From positions 1,984,001-2,048,000 of the forward strand of contig JAUIMM010000484.1 of assembly GCA_031769625.1 (NCBI GenBank): DNA of 64,000 nt, read 5' to 3'. Shown here one piece after another: positions 1 through 10,926 of this stretch. Within the stretch, counting starts at the first letter, position 1. The number at the start of each line of letters is the position of its first letter. The notes under the pieces are model-generated. The model made no database searches. It was not told where the DNA came from and saw nothing but the letters and a program-made list of their open reading frames with translations. The stretch is from Taudactylus pleione. Taxonomy: Eukaryota; Chordata; Amphibia; Anura; Myobatrachidae. The position numbers were made by a program, and so were the translations under genes.

Positions 1-1560
1 GGTACACTTCCTGGTTGTCGCATGGACTTTAAAACGATGCTTTCATACATAGTGACGTGCCCTCTTTGTGAAGTGTCTGTACAAAGGTGCTGTTCTGCGT
101 TTCTTTTCTTCTGTTTAGTTTCTTCTATTGTGTTCTTCAGAAATGCATATTCACTAATGTTTGCTTTCTGAAAATGAAACGGTTAACACTATCATACTGT
201 TTAAAGTCAGCAGCACCCTGTGAAAATTTAGTTTTATTTTAAAGATGTAATAATTGTAAAATTATTTTAGTTTAAAGCAGATTTGTTTTGTCTAACTAGG
301 ATGTACCTTGCACCACATCCACCTATGTACCATCATCTGTCGTTCTGTTTATAAGCCCTCACTCTTTGTCTTATTACATGCCACTCCTACAATGCAGTGC
401 TTGCCTAATGCTTTGAAAGTTCTGTGTTGCATCATTCTGTAGCTTAAATATCATAAAGATCGTTATTTACCTTTGTAATTTTTATGCTTGGTTTTCTTAA
501 TAACTGACAGTGATTTCTGGGTTCTTTTGTGGTCCCCGTCCACCCCCACCTCTCACCCAGACACAAAGGAAGTTTGACACCTGCTCTTAGGCATGTGTTA
601 TGTGATGTTATGCCTGAGAGTGGCTTTCATATTCTAATGTACAAAGCATCTGAGGCAGTCCATACTAGTATTTTCCATTTCTGTCCCTAGAAATGAGGTA
701 ACATTAATAGTACAGTTCTCCAAATTGGAACCTTTTTTTTTTTTTTTTTTTTTTTTTTCTTCATTTGATATAAATTTTGTAGTACCTGAATGTATACATT
801 ATCTTAAATGCTATGTATTCCAAATTAATTTTATTACTTCAGATCAAGCAAATGTTATCATCTTGGAATATTGGCAGAAGTCTGTTATTTGTTAGTTTGG
901 GTTCCATGTACCACTCTGAGCACTTTGCTGACAAGTCAGACAATATGAGGAATGCTTTGGCTTTAACTCATAGATGTCCACAATGCATCAGCTAGTTCAA
1001 TTTTATTTTTTTGCAAATAGTTGTTGTATTATCAGATACATCTGAGAGATGAATGTTTCAAATTTTGTCTAATTGTTTTAATTACTATTATTTTAATATT
1101 GAATTGGCATACTAGATTTGCTCATTCACTGCCTGCAGCAATGTTTGTGTCCAAAATGCACCATTTTCCTGTATTCTGTTTCAATCCAAAGTTTGTTGAA
1201 CCAGCTATTTCACAGGAAGTAATGCTCTTTACTTTGGGGTGATCTTTACACATGCAGCTGAACACTGTTGCAGGGCAAGCATCATGTGTATGAACACTGA
1301 TGTTTAACGTTCATTAACATTTTCCGTGTCCGTATTGAATGCATTTGTGTGATATGTGACTTAAACCTATTGCACGTGTGAGAATTGACATTTAATACTG
1401 CTGGGCTGAACTCCTGTTGAGTTCCCTGTGCATAGTATACAAATGTATGTAAATGTAGCAGAAGTCAAGTACCTTCAAACCATGAAGAATCTTTAATGAA
1501 AGATTTGTTTTTAAAACCTGACCTCATAGAAGTGGAATTAAAATTGGGAAAACAGTTTCC
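1..1560. other. Intronic/upstream sequence without a recognisable gene
   Basis: AT-rich sequence with only short chance ORFs and no splice-flanked conserved coding segment. A T26 homopolymer lies at 733-758. Read as intron 1 of pafah1b1 or sequence upstream of it; the noncoding first exon is not identifiable anywhere in the window. Confidence 0.6.
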
Positions 1561-1570
1561 TCTGTGGATG

Positions 1571-1734
1571 AGTGGTTCTCAGAATTGTCTACAGGCATTA
1601 CAGACAGTGCATATTTTATGTATTTCTTCACAGTAACATAGGTGGAGTAACTGTTCCCGCTATCTAATGTGTCATGTGATGAGCTAAAATAAATAAATAA
1701 AAAAAGTAGGTTTTGGTTAAGTTTGAGAACCGCT
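1571..1734. repeat. Possible hAT-like fragment
   Basis: The left side reads GTGGTTCTCA and the right side TTTGAGAACCGCTG, whose reverse complement CAGCGGTTCTCAAA resembles a hAT terminus. The inverted match is short and no target duplication is evident. An A-rich AAATAAATAAATAAA tract lies near the right end. Confidence 0.3.
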
Positions 1735-1762
1735 GCAACTTACGATGGTGAACTGAAATATA

Positions 1763-1894
1763 GGGGAGGATTTATCAAAGCTTGGAGAAATAAGAGTACC
1801 AACCAATCGGCTCCTAACTGTAATTTTTTCAAACAGTAAAATAACAGGAGCTGATTGTTTTGGTACTTTATCTCTCCAAGCTTTGATCTTCCCC
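1763..1894. repeat. Palindromic MITE flanked by TA
   Basis: The left arm starts GGGGAGGATTTATCAAAGC and the right arm ends GCTTTGATCTTCCCC, so the element folds almost completely on itself. TA dinucleotides flank both ends, as expected for Tc1/mariner-type non-autonomous elements. It shares the 'AATCRGCTCCTAACTGT' type core with the inverted repeat at 32018-32183. Confidence 0.65.
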
Positions 1895-1897
1895 ATA

Positions 1898-2242
1898 GGG
1901 TGGGATTCTATTCAACTGGAATTGAATAGCGCCGAGAGGGAGCTCCTGGAACGATTCAATTCAGCGCGCTGTTATGTTGGAGAATTACGGTTCTCGCGAC
2001 AACCTGGGTGTTTAGGTGCAAGAACCGACATTCTCCGACTAAAGTGCTGGCCGCGTGGCTGTTGGCGCTATGCTAAGCAGTAAAACAGCGGCGCGCCCAG
2101 CACATTTGTCAGACTTCTCCTCGCATCCCCAGGGGGGTGTGAGAAGAAATCCTTAGCCCGCTCAAACACCGCGTTGAATTGAATATCTTTGGGAGCTCCC
2201 TCCCGCGGCTATTTAACATGGCTTTTAATTCCCCCCCCCCCA
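1898..2242. repeat. MITE family 1 (ATTCAATTCAGC type)
   Basis: CpG-rich, with subterminal motifs GAATTGAATAGCGCC and GTTGAATTGAATATC and the phrases GGAGCTCC and TTCTCCGAC that recur in the copies at 5934, 7441, 8645, 26034 and 28256. Flanked by TA. The right end runs into a C11 tract. Confidence 0.6.
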
Positions 2243-2540
2243 TAGTGTTTTAGAGGGTTGATGGAACAGCACATATTGGCTATCCACATAGCAAGCTTTG
2301 CCTTGCGGCCCATAGGGGTGCCAATGAAAACTTGCAATGTCAGTGGTTCAGTAACTGGTTGATATGTACACATTAAAACATTGCGGACATGCTCAGTGCC
2401 ACGTTGCCAGTAATTGAATTCATTTTTACTGAGGAAGCCACTTGCTTACTCATGTTGCCATAGCAATTTCTTTGAAAGTTTGTTGTACATTCCTAAAGGT
2501 GTAAACATAAACTGCCATATTACTTCACTTATAAAGTGAC

Positions 2541-2812
2541 AGCCGATATTTAATTGTTGCCGCTTGGCGTGAGCTGTGAGCGTCTAATACTTATCGCATA
2601 TGTGGCGCCCAAATACACCACGATTAGCCAATAGGGGCTAAACATGTGTAAACTTCTGAGTGCACTGCCTAAAGCCGGACTGGGCAGTTTTCTGCTCACC
2701 ACCACAGGGGGTGCAAGATGAAATATGAACGCCCTCACCACTCTGTGACAAAAACAATTGAATGTAGTTCATCACTTTAGGTGGGAGCGGCAGGCGCCCG
2801 ACAGAAATCGAA
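2541..2812. repeat. MITE family 2 (CAATTGTTGCCG type), degenerate
   Basis: Contains AATTGTTGCCGCTTGGCG at the left, a TTCTGCTCACCACCACAGGG internal segment and GCGCCCGACAGAAATCGAATTCC at the right, all recurring in the better copy at 28571-28907. Confidence 0.5.
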
Positions 2813-3075
2813 TTCCTCTATTTCTTTGAAACTAAATTTTTTGGGAGTAGGGTGTATTTTTGCAATACTACTAAATTCTGTTTACAAAATGTAAACTCTC
2901 CCATAAGCCCATAGTGTGCTCTAAAGTGCTAGTAGAAACACATACTAAAGTCATTTGCATGTGTCTTTTCAATTGTTACAAACTGGCATTCTAGTGTTTC
3001 TATGTGGATTTAAGCTGGCCACGTTTGCTGTATGTTTGGTCAGAAACTCACTCTTGAAAATCAAATCTGTGGTTT

Positions 3076-3248
3076 GGGGGAGATGTATCAAGCCCTCTAA
3101 AGAGTTTAGAAGTTGCCCATAGCAACCAATTATCTTCTAACTGGCATTTAGTACAGTCTATAAAATGATAGAAGCTGATTGGGTACTACGTGCAACTTCT
3201 ACACCAGACCTCTTCTCCACTCTTTAGAAGGCTTGGTACATCTCCCCC
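3076..3248. repeat. Palindromic MITE
   Basis: Left terminus GGGGGAGATGTATCAAGCC pairs with right terminus GGCTTGGTACATCTCCCCC. The internal arms AACCAATTATCTTCTAACTGG and AGAAGCTGATTGGGTACTAC partly pair. No ORF. It looks like a fold-back element of the type at 1763 and 32018. Confidence 0.65.
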
Positions 3249-3387
3249 TTTGGCTGATAATTTCTGCATTTATGGCCTCTGCAAGAGCAGATAGTTAGAA
3301 GATCATAGCTACCATTATATCAATATATATTCTCTCATCTGAAAATTTAGCATGCATCAAGTGATTCTTATGCAGGTTAAAAGAGTA

Positions 3388-3611
3388 TTAAAAGGACAAC
3401 TCCACCTTTTTAGTCCAGATTTGTTAATTAAATGGGCCCTCCTGTATAGCAAATAACTAATTTTCAGGTATATTAAAATATATACAGTGAATTCTTATAA
3501 GCACAATCTTGGGCGAGCTGGCTCTAGGTTTCATGTTATTGGTAAATGGACTGTTTCCTGATTTTCTGTACTGTACTGGAGGGGAGTATGTAACAAGTTC
3601 CAGTCCTTTAA
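3388..3611. repeat. TTAA-flanked MITE with TTAAAGGAC termini
   Basis: The left end TTAAAAGGACAAC and the right end GTCCTTTAA are inverted matches, and both terminate in the TTAA tetranucleotide. TTAAAGG termini with TTAA targets are known for amphibian T2/Kolobok-type MITEs; family assignment is inference. Confidence 0.5.
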
Positions 3612-3666
3612 GTGTTTGGATAGTGTAAGAACTTGTACTTTCTGTGAATTGTATGATGCTATAACA

Positions 3667-4122
3667 CAGGGGTTTTCAAACTCTGTCCTTAAGGCACCCT
3701 AAAAGTCCAGGTTTTAAGAATATCCATGCTTGTGCATAGTATAAAACTGACTGAGGTACTAATTGTCACTTGTGCTTAAGTATGGATTTCCTGAAAACCT
3801 GGACTCTTAAGCTGGCTACACATCTAAAGATTATCTGTCTAACCAGCCAACTAGTTGATTGGTTGGAATGAAAATCTGGTAATGTATGGGAGTAAATGAT
3901 CAGCAATTTGCTCCTAAATGCCAGAAAACAGATGAAAATGGTCGTTCAGACAACAGTTTTTGTCCATTTTCCGGCATTTGGGAGCAAATTGCTGATTGTC
4001 ATTTGCTTTCATACCTTACCAGATTTTCATTCCAACCAATCAACTAGTTGGCTGGTTGGACAGATAATCTTTAGATTTGTGGCCAGCTTGAGAGTGCCTT
4101 GAAGATAGTATAGGAAACACTG
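3667..4122. mobile_element. Non-autonomous hAT element with nested palindromic MITE
   Basis: Starts CAGGGGTTTTCAAACTC and ends AGGAAACACTG. The flanks CTATAACA (3659-3666) and CTATAACG (4123-4130) match at 7 of 8 positions, an 8-bp target duplication typical of hAT. The interior holds the phrase TCCAGGTTTTAAGAATATCC seen again at 27424. A fold-back MITE (3807-4091) is inserted in it. Confidence 0.75.
3807..4091. repeat. Long palindromic MITE nested in hAT element
   Basis: Arms of about 120 bp: left begins TTAAGCTGGCTACACATCT, right ends TTTGTGGCCAGCTTGA. The arms contain GGTTGGAATGAAAATCTGG and its inverse, with a short A-rich centre. A TTAA abuts the left end. A half copy lies at 26568-26786. 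Confidence 0.75.
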
Positions 4123-4130
4123 CTATAACG

Positions 4131-5009
4131 TGTAGAACATCAGGGATTTACCATATTAACAGTGGTAATTCAGGAGACATGCAAGCTGAAACCTAGTTTT
4201 GTGGAAGATCATGACCTGTCTGCTGGTGTGATAGGGTTTGGCTGGGTCAGTGTCGAGGCAAATAAAGAGAGGGCAAGGCAGCAATGTTAGGAGGAGCTTT
4301 TACTTTTTAGCCTGGTGTGGAACTTGTGCTAATAGGCACTATGGTCCCTTTACATAAAACTAACTCGGGGTTTGACAAGTTTCGTTCACCATGGTAACTC
4401 GAAAATCTGCCTGCTGGCTGGAACCGGGATATATGTATTTAGAAGATCTAGGCCCCATCAGTATAGATTTGCTGATATTTTGGCTTCACTTTACCCGTCC
4501 CAGGATAACTTACATGGCTTCTACAATTCTTTGAGCTGCAACTGCCTCTAGTGCTCTTAGCATAAAAAAACAGGAATAATAGATCAATGGACCAGGAGAC
4601 ACTGAAGGGCAGAGTTGGAAGGAGCTATTGTAAACTGCCCACCAACTGAATACCTGGTGCAAACACAGAAGCCACTAGGGTGGGGGGGGGGGTGATGTAT
4701 TATAGCGGCACACATCGTGCTGCTCTAACACTTCCTGCTTTGACTCTACCGGTGCGAAGCGCAGAAACTGTAACGACGAGATGTATAAACCTCTTGTCTG
4801 AGTGAGTGGAAACTCCCTCTTCCGGCGATCCCCTCCAGAGCCCACAGCACCTCCTAGCTGGCTCCACTGGGCATGCTTGAGATCTCTCAAGCATCGTGAG
4901 AGCTCGCGTGCAGCCATGGAGCCAGCAGTAGAAAGAGCTCTGCTCAGAAGAGACAGAGTGAAGGCGAAGATTGTTCCAGATACTATCTGACCAGTCTACA
5001 GCATTGGCG
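4131..5009. other. Intronic sequence, nothing recognised
   Basis: Holds a G-run (about 4680-4693) and overlapping short chance ORFs near 4675-4990 on both strands. I see no family resemblance and no repeat termini here. Confidence 0.5.
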
Positions 5010-5390
5010 TAATGTTTCCGCTAGAGTGCGGGCGTCCTGCTGTGGGTGCCGGCAGGGAGTCTATGTCCGCGCCAAAAAAGGGGTGTGGTGGAGAGGGGTG
5101 TGTCCTTGGGATACCTCCAATTTGTCACACTTGGGTGCATGCCCAGCATTTGCGGAGGTGCGGGGCTTCCCCCAAACGCCCCCTTCACGGTGATCAGATG
5201 CCGTGTGCAAGCGCACAGCGTATTGGTCACTGCAACTTTTCCCATCCTCAAGATACAGCAGCCCGCAGGTGGGGAAGGCACAGGGCATGCTGTTTTAGTG
5301 TTGTGCCGCTAAAAGGGCAGGGCGCATTTTGCAGTTTTTTAAATCTGGCAGGGCGCGGCACCCCACTAAAACGAGCTAGTGGGAACACTT
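5010..5390. mobile_element. TAGTGTTC-ended transposon copy 1 (degenerate)
   Basis: Left end TAATGTTTCCGCTAGAGTG and right end GAGCTAGTGGGAACACTT are inverted matches to the termini of the copies at 30425, 37072 and 46248. The CpG-rich interior includes GGGCAGGGCGC and ACCCCACTAAAACG, family hallmarks. It lies directly upstream of a DIRS relic, so it may have inserted into that relic. Confidence 0.6.
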
Positions 5391-5404
5391 GGTGACCTTA
5401 ATAC

Positions 5405-5755
5405 ATTTTCAGGGAGCACAAGGAGTGCCCTTGCTAGAAGAGTGACCTTCAGGATTCTGTCAAGGGCTCAGATGCCAACAATTTTGGTGGTAATCTTTCT
5501 AGGAATACAAAATTGGTAAGCTGATTATGAAGTTGACATACTATTCTCTAGGTAGATTGTTTTTCAGAGGTTTTCAGGAAAAGTGGGGACTTCTAGATAT
5601 GGATCTGATGGCATCCTACACAATCAAATGTGTGTTTTTTTTTTTTTTTTTTTTGTTTCAGTTCCCTGGACCCTTTGGTAGCGGTAGTAGATGCTAGGTC
5701 AATACCTTGGGATTTTTGACTGGGATGCCTTTTTCCACCTATTACACTGTGTTTG
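5405..5755 (+). pseudogene. Degenerate DIRS RNase H/methyltransferase-region relic
   Basis: Conceptual translation across shifting frames gives GSTRSALARRVTFRIL, then AQMPTILVVIFLGIQNW, KWGLLDMDLMAS and DPLVAVVDARSIPWDF. These match the order seen in DIRS B at 19430-19760 (GGTRSRAALVEVSRI, FIPGVLNWEAD, WGLPEIDLMAS, VDALSVRWTF). A T20 tract (5635-5654) and stop codons interrupt it. It is an old fragment in the same orientation as all other DIRS copies here, and it differs enough from A and C-E to be an earlier insertion. Confidence 0.6.
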
Positions 5756-5933
5756 AAAAAGCGAAAAGTTCAGTTTGGGCACCCAAATGGGCCACTTTTC
5801 GTGCATTTCAGCTCGCGAGCTGAAATGCCGGCGCCAGCAGCTGTTTGTGCCTGACAGGAGCATTGATTTAAAAGCTGTCGGGCACGAAGGGGGTCAGCTG
5901 CCGGCGCCAACAATTGAATACCGCCCATTGGGC
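5756..5933. repeat. MITE family 2, right part
   Basis: Contains TTTGGGCACCCAAATGGGCC, ATTTCAGCTCGCGAGCTGAAAT (a palindrome) and the terminal ACAATTGAATACCGCCC. The left end is missing. It directly abuts a family 1 element. Confidence 0.5.
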
Positions 5934-6253
5934 TCGATTTCAATTGAGCGCGATGTAAATAGCGCCGGTAGATAGCTTCCGGAGCTATTCAATCCATCGC
6001 GATGTTAGGTCGGGGAAGGCTCGTTCTCGCGCCTTAAACAGGGTTTTTAGGCACGAGGACGGGCAATCCCTGACCTAACTTGCCGGCGCGATGCTGTTTT
6101 CCAGGCGCGAAGGGCAGAAAACAGCCTCGCGCCGGGAGTCGGGGTTAGCTGCGCGGTGTATTGAATAGCTCCGGGAGCTGATTCCTGGCGCTATTCACAT
6201 CGTGTAGAATAGAATCGTGCGCTATTCACATCGTGTAGGATAGAATCGTGCCC
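5934..6253. repeat. MITE family 1
   Basis: Starts GGGCTCGATTTCAATTGAGC and contains the GAATAGCTCCGGGAGC type segment. Near the right end a 31-bp stretch starting GCGCTATTCACATCGTGTAG occurs twice in tandem with one difference, a small private duplication. Confidence 0.55.
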
Positions 6254-6372
6254 ATTGTGTCTATAGTCTTTCCCCATGTTGTATAGCAAAATACATGCTG
6301 TCACTGTCATGTAGTCTCCAGTAAATAATGCATGATGCTGCTAATCCTCATCTGTAACAACATTGAAGCTGA

Positions 6373-6771
6373 TTAAAGCTGGGTACACTCCTGTACAGAC
6401 ACTTTCAATGCGATTTTACTTTCGATTTCACTTGCGTTTGAAAGTTCCGATCATAGTGCTGATAAGCACATACATACCTATACAGTCTAACTATCTTCGA
6501 CCCACATCTGTCTCAAATATCAGCCAAAAAGAGACAGGTCTGCTGCTGACTAAGTTTGGGCGTAAGAATCGAACAGAGTGACCTAAAGTACATACACGCT
6601 ACACTTTTTGGCCAATATTGTACTATAGAATCAGATGAAAATTAAACTGTACATAAAACCTGATCCTTCCGAAAGAACATGAGGTGCGTACACAATCTTA
6701 AGATATCGCATGAATGGGTTGGGAATTGAAAGAACGGCCCGAAGATTGTACATGTGTGTACCTAGCTTTAG
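6373..6771. repeat. MITE family 3 (TTAA-GCTGGGTACAC)
   Basis: Left TTAAAGCTGGGTACACTCC, right GTGTGTACCTAGCTTTA: inverted termini with TTAA/TTTA at the edges. Related copies lie at 28955, 47316, 50098 and 63921. Non-coding. Confidence 0.6.
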
Positions 6772-7131
6772 AGTTGAGGTAAATTGGGTGCAATTTGCTC
6801 CTGGAAAAACCAATCTGCATTGCAAGGGGAAAATGAATAAAGCTCAGTATAATGTAAAGTTGTTATGAAGGTGTAGATTAGTCGAACTGTAAAATGCAGT
6901 GTAAAAATAGAGCTGACTGATATTTCACTGCAAGCAAAAAAATCAGGCCATCATTACTACTCCTCCTATTTCCTGTACATGTGTTAGTGCAGTTGCTGGG
7001 ATACCCGTCGTTGCCTGGTTTGAAGACTGGACCCTGAAGTATACCTGCATCTTTTGTTTACATTCTTCTTGCCTATGACCTAATTTGTTGATCCTGAAAA
7101 GGACCCCACTGTTTGCTAACATGCATGCAAA

Positions 7132-7429
7132 CAGTGGCATAACTACCGTGGCTGCAATTGGTGCAGCTGCTATGGTGCCCGAGCTGCCTCTATGGCCCAC
7201 CGCTACTCCTGCACCCAGTTGCACACACGGTGGGCCCGCTGGTCCAGAGTGGCTCCTGACTGGCTGTCGGTCTGCAATCTCCGATTGGTTCGAGACCGGT
7301 TTCAAATTCATCTGTGTCTGCACTGCCTTTCTGTGTGACAGCTGTATTTAGCTGGCAACTTGGCCACAAATCCAGGGCGCCCTTTTAAGATCTTACTATG
7401 TGGCCCCCAAAATTCTAGTTACGCCCTTA
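7132..7429. mobile_element. Short hAT MITE with perfect 8-bp target duplication
   Basis: Begins CAGTGGCATAACTACC and ends CTAGTTACGCCCTTA. The 8-bp CATGCAAA is present on both sides (7124-7131 and 7430-7437). 298 bp, no transposase. Confidence 0.8.
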
Positions 7430-7440
7430 CATGCAAACAC

Positions 7441-7730
7441 GGGGCGATTCAATTCAGCGTGAATTCAGAGCGCTGTTTAGTCAGACTAATGATTTCTCCT
7501 TGCACCATCCTGAGGAGAAAGCTGACTAAAGTGCCGGCCTTGAGGCTGATTTCTAGCTTGGCGCAGCGCTAACAGCCTCGCTGCCAGCACTTTAGTCGAG
7601 CGAACCAGCATTCTCAGAATAAACACCCAGGTTGCAAGAAACTGCGTCCGAGTCAACATTGCACTTAATCGAATAGCTCCAGGAACTGCCTCCCGGCACT
7701 TTTCATTTCACGCTGAATTGAACCGCCCCA
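7441..7730. repeat. MITE family 1, well-preserved termini
   Basis: GGGGCGATTCAATTCAGCG at the left is mirrored by CGCTGAATTGAACCGCCCC at the right. The interior carries TTCTCCTTGCACCATCC and GAACCAGCATTCTCAG, as in other family 1 copies. Confidence 0.7.
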
Positions 7731-7775
7731 CAGAGGACTGACTAATATGGTAATTTTAAAAAGGACTAATGGGTC

Positions 7776-8075
7776 ACATCCACTAGCAGACATAGAAACG
7801 ACTGCACGATTACAACATTGTAATCGTGCAGTCGTTTCTATGTCTGGTACTGTGCCTACACTGAAGGATCAGTCATTCAATGTAGGCACATCAGTCATCC
7901 CCTAACATGCCCAGCATGTTCGGGCGATGATGTCGGAAACGACCAGCGGCAGCGCGCATAACTGGTCGTTTCCGACATTTACATCCCTGATGTGTGCCCG
8001 ATTACTGAACGATTGCACGGTTACGATGTCGTAATCATGCAATCGCTCTATGTAATCGGGTAGTGGATGCGCAGC
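7776..8075. repeat. MITE family 4 with perfect internal hairpin
   Basis: Termini CATCCACTAGC and GTAGTGGATG are inverted. Inside, 7789-7846 is a perfect hairpin with two 28-bp arms and a 2-nt spacer. A second inverted pair, GTCGGAAACGACCAG and CTGGTCGTTTCCGAC, lies at 7930-7980. The related copy is at 13343-13668. Confidence 0.7.
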
Positions 8076-8644
8076 ATAACTCTGGATTTGATATGAACTT
8101 GCATGAGTTTGACACTTGCTCAGACTGATTTTAAAAAGATACATTTGTAGCATTCACACAGGTATTTTGGCAGACTGACAATTTCCACTTGAACCAGCCC
8201 CAATACCTGTGTAATTGAAGTTTCCCCATTTTTAGGGATTGACAGCATGTGGCCCTGACTAAATTCAAACCTAGGCAAAGACCTAGTCCTGGTCAAAGTA
8301 CAGCACCCTGCCAAATTGGGTGGAGCTCGGTCCAAAACTCTGGCTGTGCAAAGGATAAACACTCTTTCTCGCTTATTATATAGATGATACATTTTTATCT
8401 TGAAGCAGGAGTCTGTATAGTTCTTCTGACTCCACAGCCCTGGTTAAAGTTTTGCGTTGTGTTTTACCAAAATAAATAGGCTGATATCACTGATGGACGT
8501 ATAAACCTTTTTATGTGGAGTTACACGTATGCAGCCACAATATTTTCTTCCATTTGAGCCATGGGATCTCAGCCTGTTTCTTACAGCTCTCCCCACTTCC
8601 TCCATTTGATCCATTGTAGTCAGTGGATATGTGGCTAGTCACGT
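8076..8644. other. Intronic sequence, nothing recognised
   Basis: No long ORF, no clear termini of mobile elements, no splice-bounded conserved coding segment. Confidence 0.5.
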
Positions 8645-8993
8645 GGGGGCAAGCCAATTGAACGTGATGTGAATAGCGCCGGGAAGGATTTCCTGGAGCT
8701 ATTCAGTTTTCCCCTGCAGCCGGCACTTAGTTGGGAGATGCTGGTTAGCGGGGCTTTAGCCTGGTGTTTAGACACGCTAACCAGCATTTTCTGAAATGCT
8801 GGTTGCGATGTTAGCGCCGCACTAAGCTGAAAAACACCATCTCGGTCGGCACGTTAATCTGATTTCTGTTTGCACTCTCAGGAGGGTGTGACTAGAAGAA
8901 ATCCTTTAGTTGGGCTAACAGTGCAGTAAATTGAATAGCTCCTGGAACTCCTTCCTGGGCTCTTCAGCATCACACTGAATTGAAACTCCCCCC
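8645..8993. repeat. MITE family 1
   Basis: Left GGGGGCAAGCCAATTGAACG, right CACTGAATTGAAACTCCCCC. The interior holds GATGCTGGTTAGCGGGG, its inverse and AGGAGGGTGTGA as in sibling copies. Confidence 0.65.
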
Positions 8994-9814
8994 TGGAAGG
9001 TAGTTAATCGCTTCAGGTTAGAAGAGTCTCAAAATTCCCCATTATTGGTGTTCCATGATTATAGGGCAGTATTAAGGACTAGCCCTTCTTTCCAACTAAA
9101 GATTGTATCTAATTTCTATCTAATCTAGGTGATTGTTATTAGTGTTTAATACGGCAGAAGCTTGTACAAGGCAGGATCAGCTGGTCTTGCTGGATGTGGT
9201 TAGAGCTTTAAATATATATATTTGCAGAGAAAAGAAGGCCTCAAAACAGGATCTTTAGATCACAGATTACATTTGCGCAATATACCGCCGATGCCCAGAA
9301 GCATGCGTATCGACCAATTGCGGTAGTGCAGACACTACAAATTTTCCTTTCCCTTGTAGCAAGGGGAAATTTGCGATACCGGCGGGATGTGGTGTACCAT
9401 TGTAGAACAGCACATTGCATTGATGACCAATTAAATTTTTCCCTCGTTTGTTCTATACAATGCACAGAAAAGAGGATGACTGGCACGAAAACACATTATA
9501 GCCAGATGTGTTGGTCAACAGTGTGGTTGTAGATCTACGCATTTACAAAATTCTATTTTCAGACTTATAATAATAATAAGACTTCAGAGGATCCTTGCTG
9601 TGGATGGAAAGTTTTTGGTTCAGTTTTAGCTGAACATAGCCTTCCCTTAGCAGTGAATTTGGAACATACTCATGGTGAGCAGTGAAACTAAGATTTTTGG
9701 TACTTAACGTTAAATCTGTTGGACACTCTGTTCCCACTTGTTTGTTTTATTTAATTTCCTGTTCCTTCAAGTGGGCAATTCAGTTATTTTAAGTCAAGGT
9801 ATTTAATGGGTGCC
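8994..9814. other. Intronic sequence, nothing recognised
   Basis: AT-rich with short chance ORFs only. A small TA tract lies near 9211-9222. The segment AAATTTTCCTTTCCCTTGTAGC (9338 on) followed by CAAGGGGAAATTTGCG forms a short inverted repeat. Confidence 0.5.
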
Positions 9815-9990
9815 CTATGGTGCAATTCAATTGTTTGTAGGTGGCCATTAATTATTGCACTTGTTGCACCCGATTAAACCAGGTTTAGCCGCATGAAACT
9901 GCTAAACCTGCCCAAACCACGGACTTTTCACACATTTCTGCTCACCTCCTCAGGAGGGTGTGAGCAGAAATGAACTCTTAATATGACTCT
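9815..9990. repeat. MITE family 2, fragment
   Basis: Starts GTGCAATTCAATTGTTTG and holds AGGTTTAGCCGCATGAAAC plus the segment TTTCTGCTCACCTCCTCAGG. These are typical of the family; the right terminus is not visible. Confidence 0.5.
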
Positions 9991-10926
9991 TTCCTAAGGA
10001 GAAAGGTATAGGGGAGGAACTTTTATAAAGAATTAGTCCAAATTAAGTGATAACTACCTGACTCTTTTGTTTAATGGTGAGCAGTGTCACCAGATAGATT
10101 CGAAGTAACAGATTGAAAACTTGTTTTTTGTAGTCCTGCTGTACATGCACATATGGTTAGCGAGCAAATCTTCCTGTGGTCACTGAGGAGCACTGCTACG
10201 TAATTTAATGAGAAGGGGCTACAGTATATTAATGACTGGACTCCGCAACCCAAGCATTTTGCATATTAAAGTCCTGTACATATTACATTAAGTACAAGCT
10301 ACTATACATTGTTTTATAGTAGAAGTCCCTTAAGATTGTTGTATCTTCCCTTTCCTTACCCTAGACTCTGTATTAAGCTTTTTTCCATAAAACTATGCAG
10401 TAACTGCATTTTCGCCATCATGTTATGTACTAATAGCACATAGCAGTAGATTTCACAGAAATCTCTGGCAGAGTGCTAATTAGCATTGCAGATCGTATTC
10501 CCCATTATTATAAATGGGGACTAAGTTGTGACCCCTATGTACCAAACAGCAAAGTTTTTGGTGTTTGGCCCCAGTAATTTGTCGCCTTCAGATGGTGTAA
10601 ACTGCTTTAGGCCTATCGCACTTACAGCCAGGAGATGGATCTTCCGATCTCTCCCTCACAGCCTCTGGCCGGTGGTGAAAATTTAAACTCTGTGCGCGCA
10701 TACAGTGTCAGGTTCCACATGAGAGAAGTCTTTCACAAATGTGAAAGACTTAAACAAAATGTCAGGGCTATAACTCGGGGAAACTCAGTTATAGACCTGG
10801 CCCTGTCCCTGTGAGATTCTCTGTCTACATAGTGGGGATTTTCATAAAAAATTAAAATAATCACTTATACTGAGCCTTAATAATCAAGGCAGTTCTGCGA
10901 TTATTAATATATAGGCCCCTTAAGGA
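9991..10926. other. Intronic sequence, nothing recognised
   Basis: Contains an inverted pair around 10766-10803 (GGGCTATAACTCGG and CAGTTATAGACCTGGCC) but no coherent element. Confidence 0.5.
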
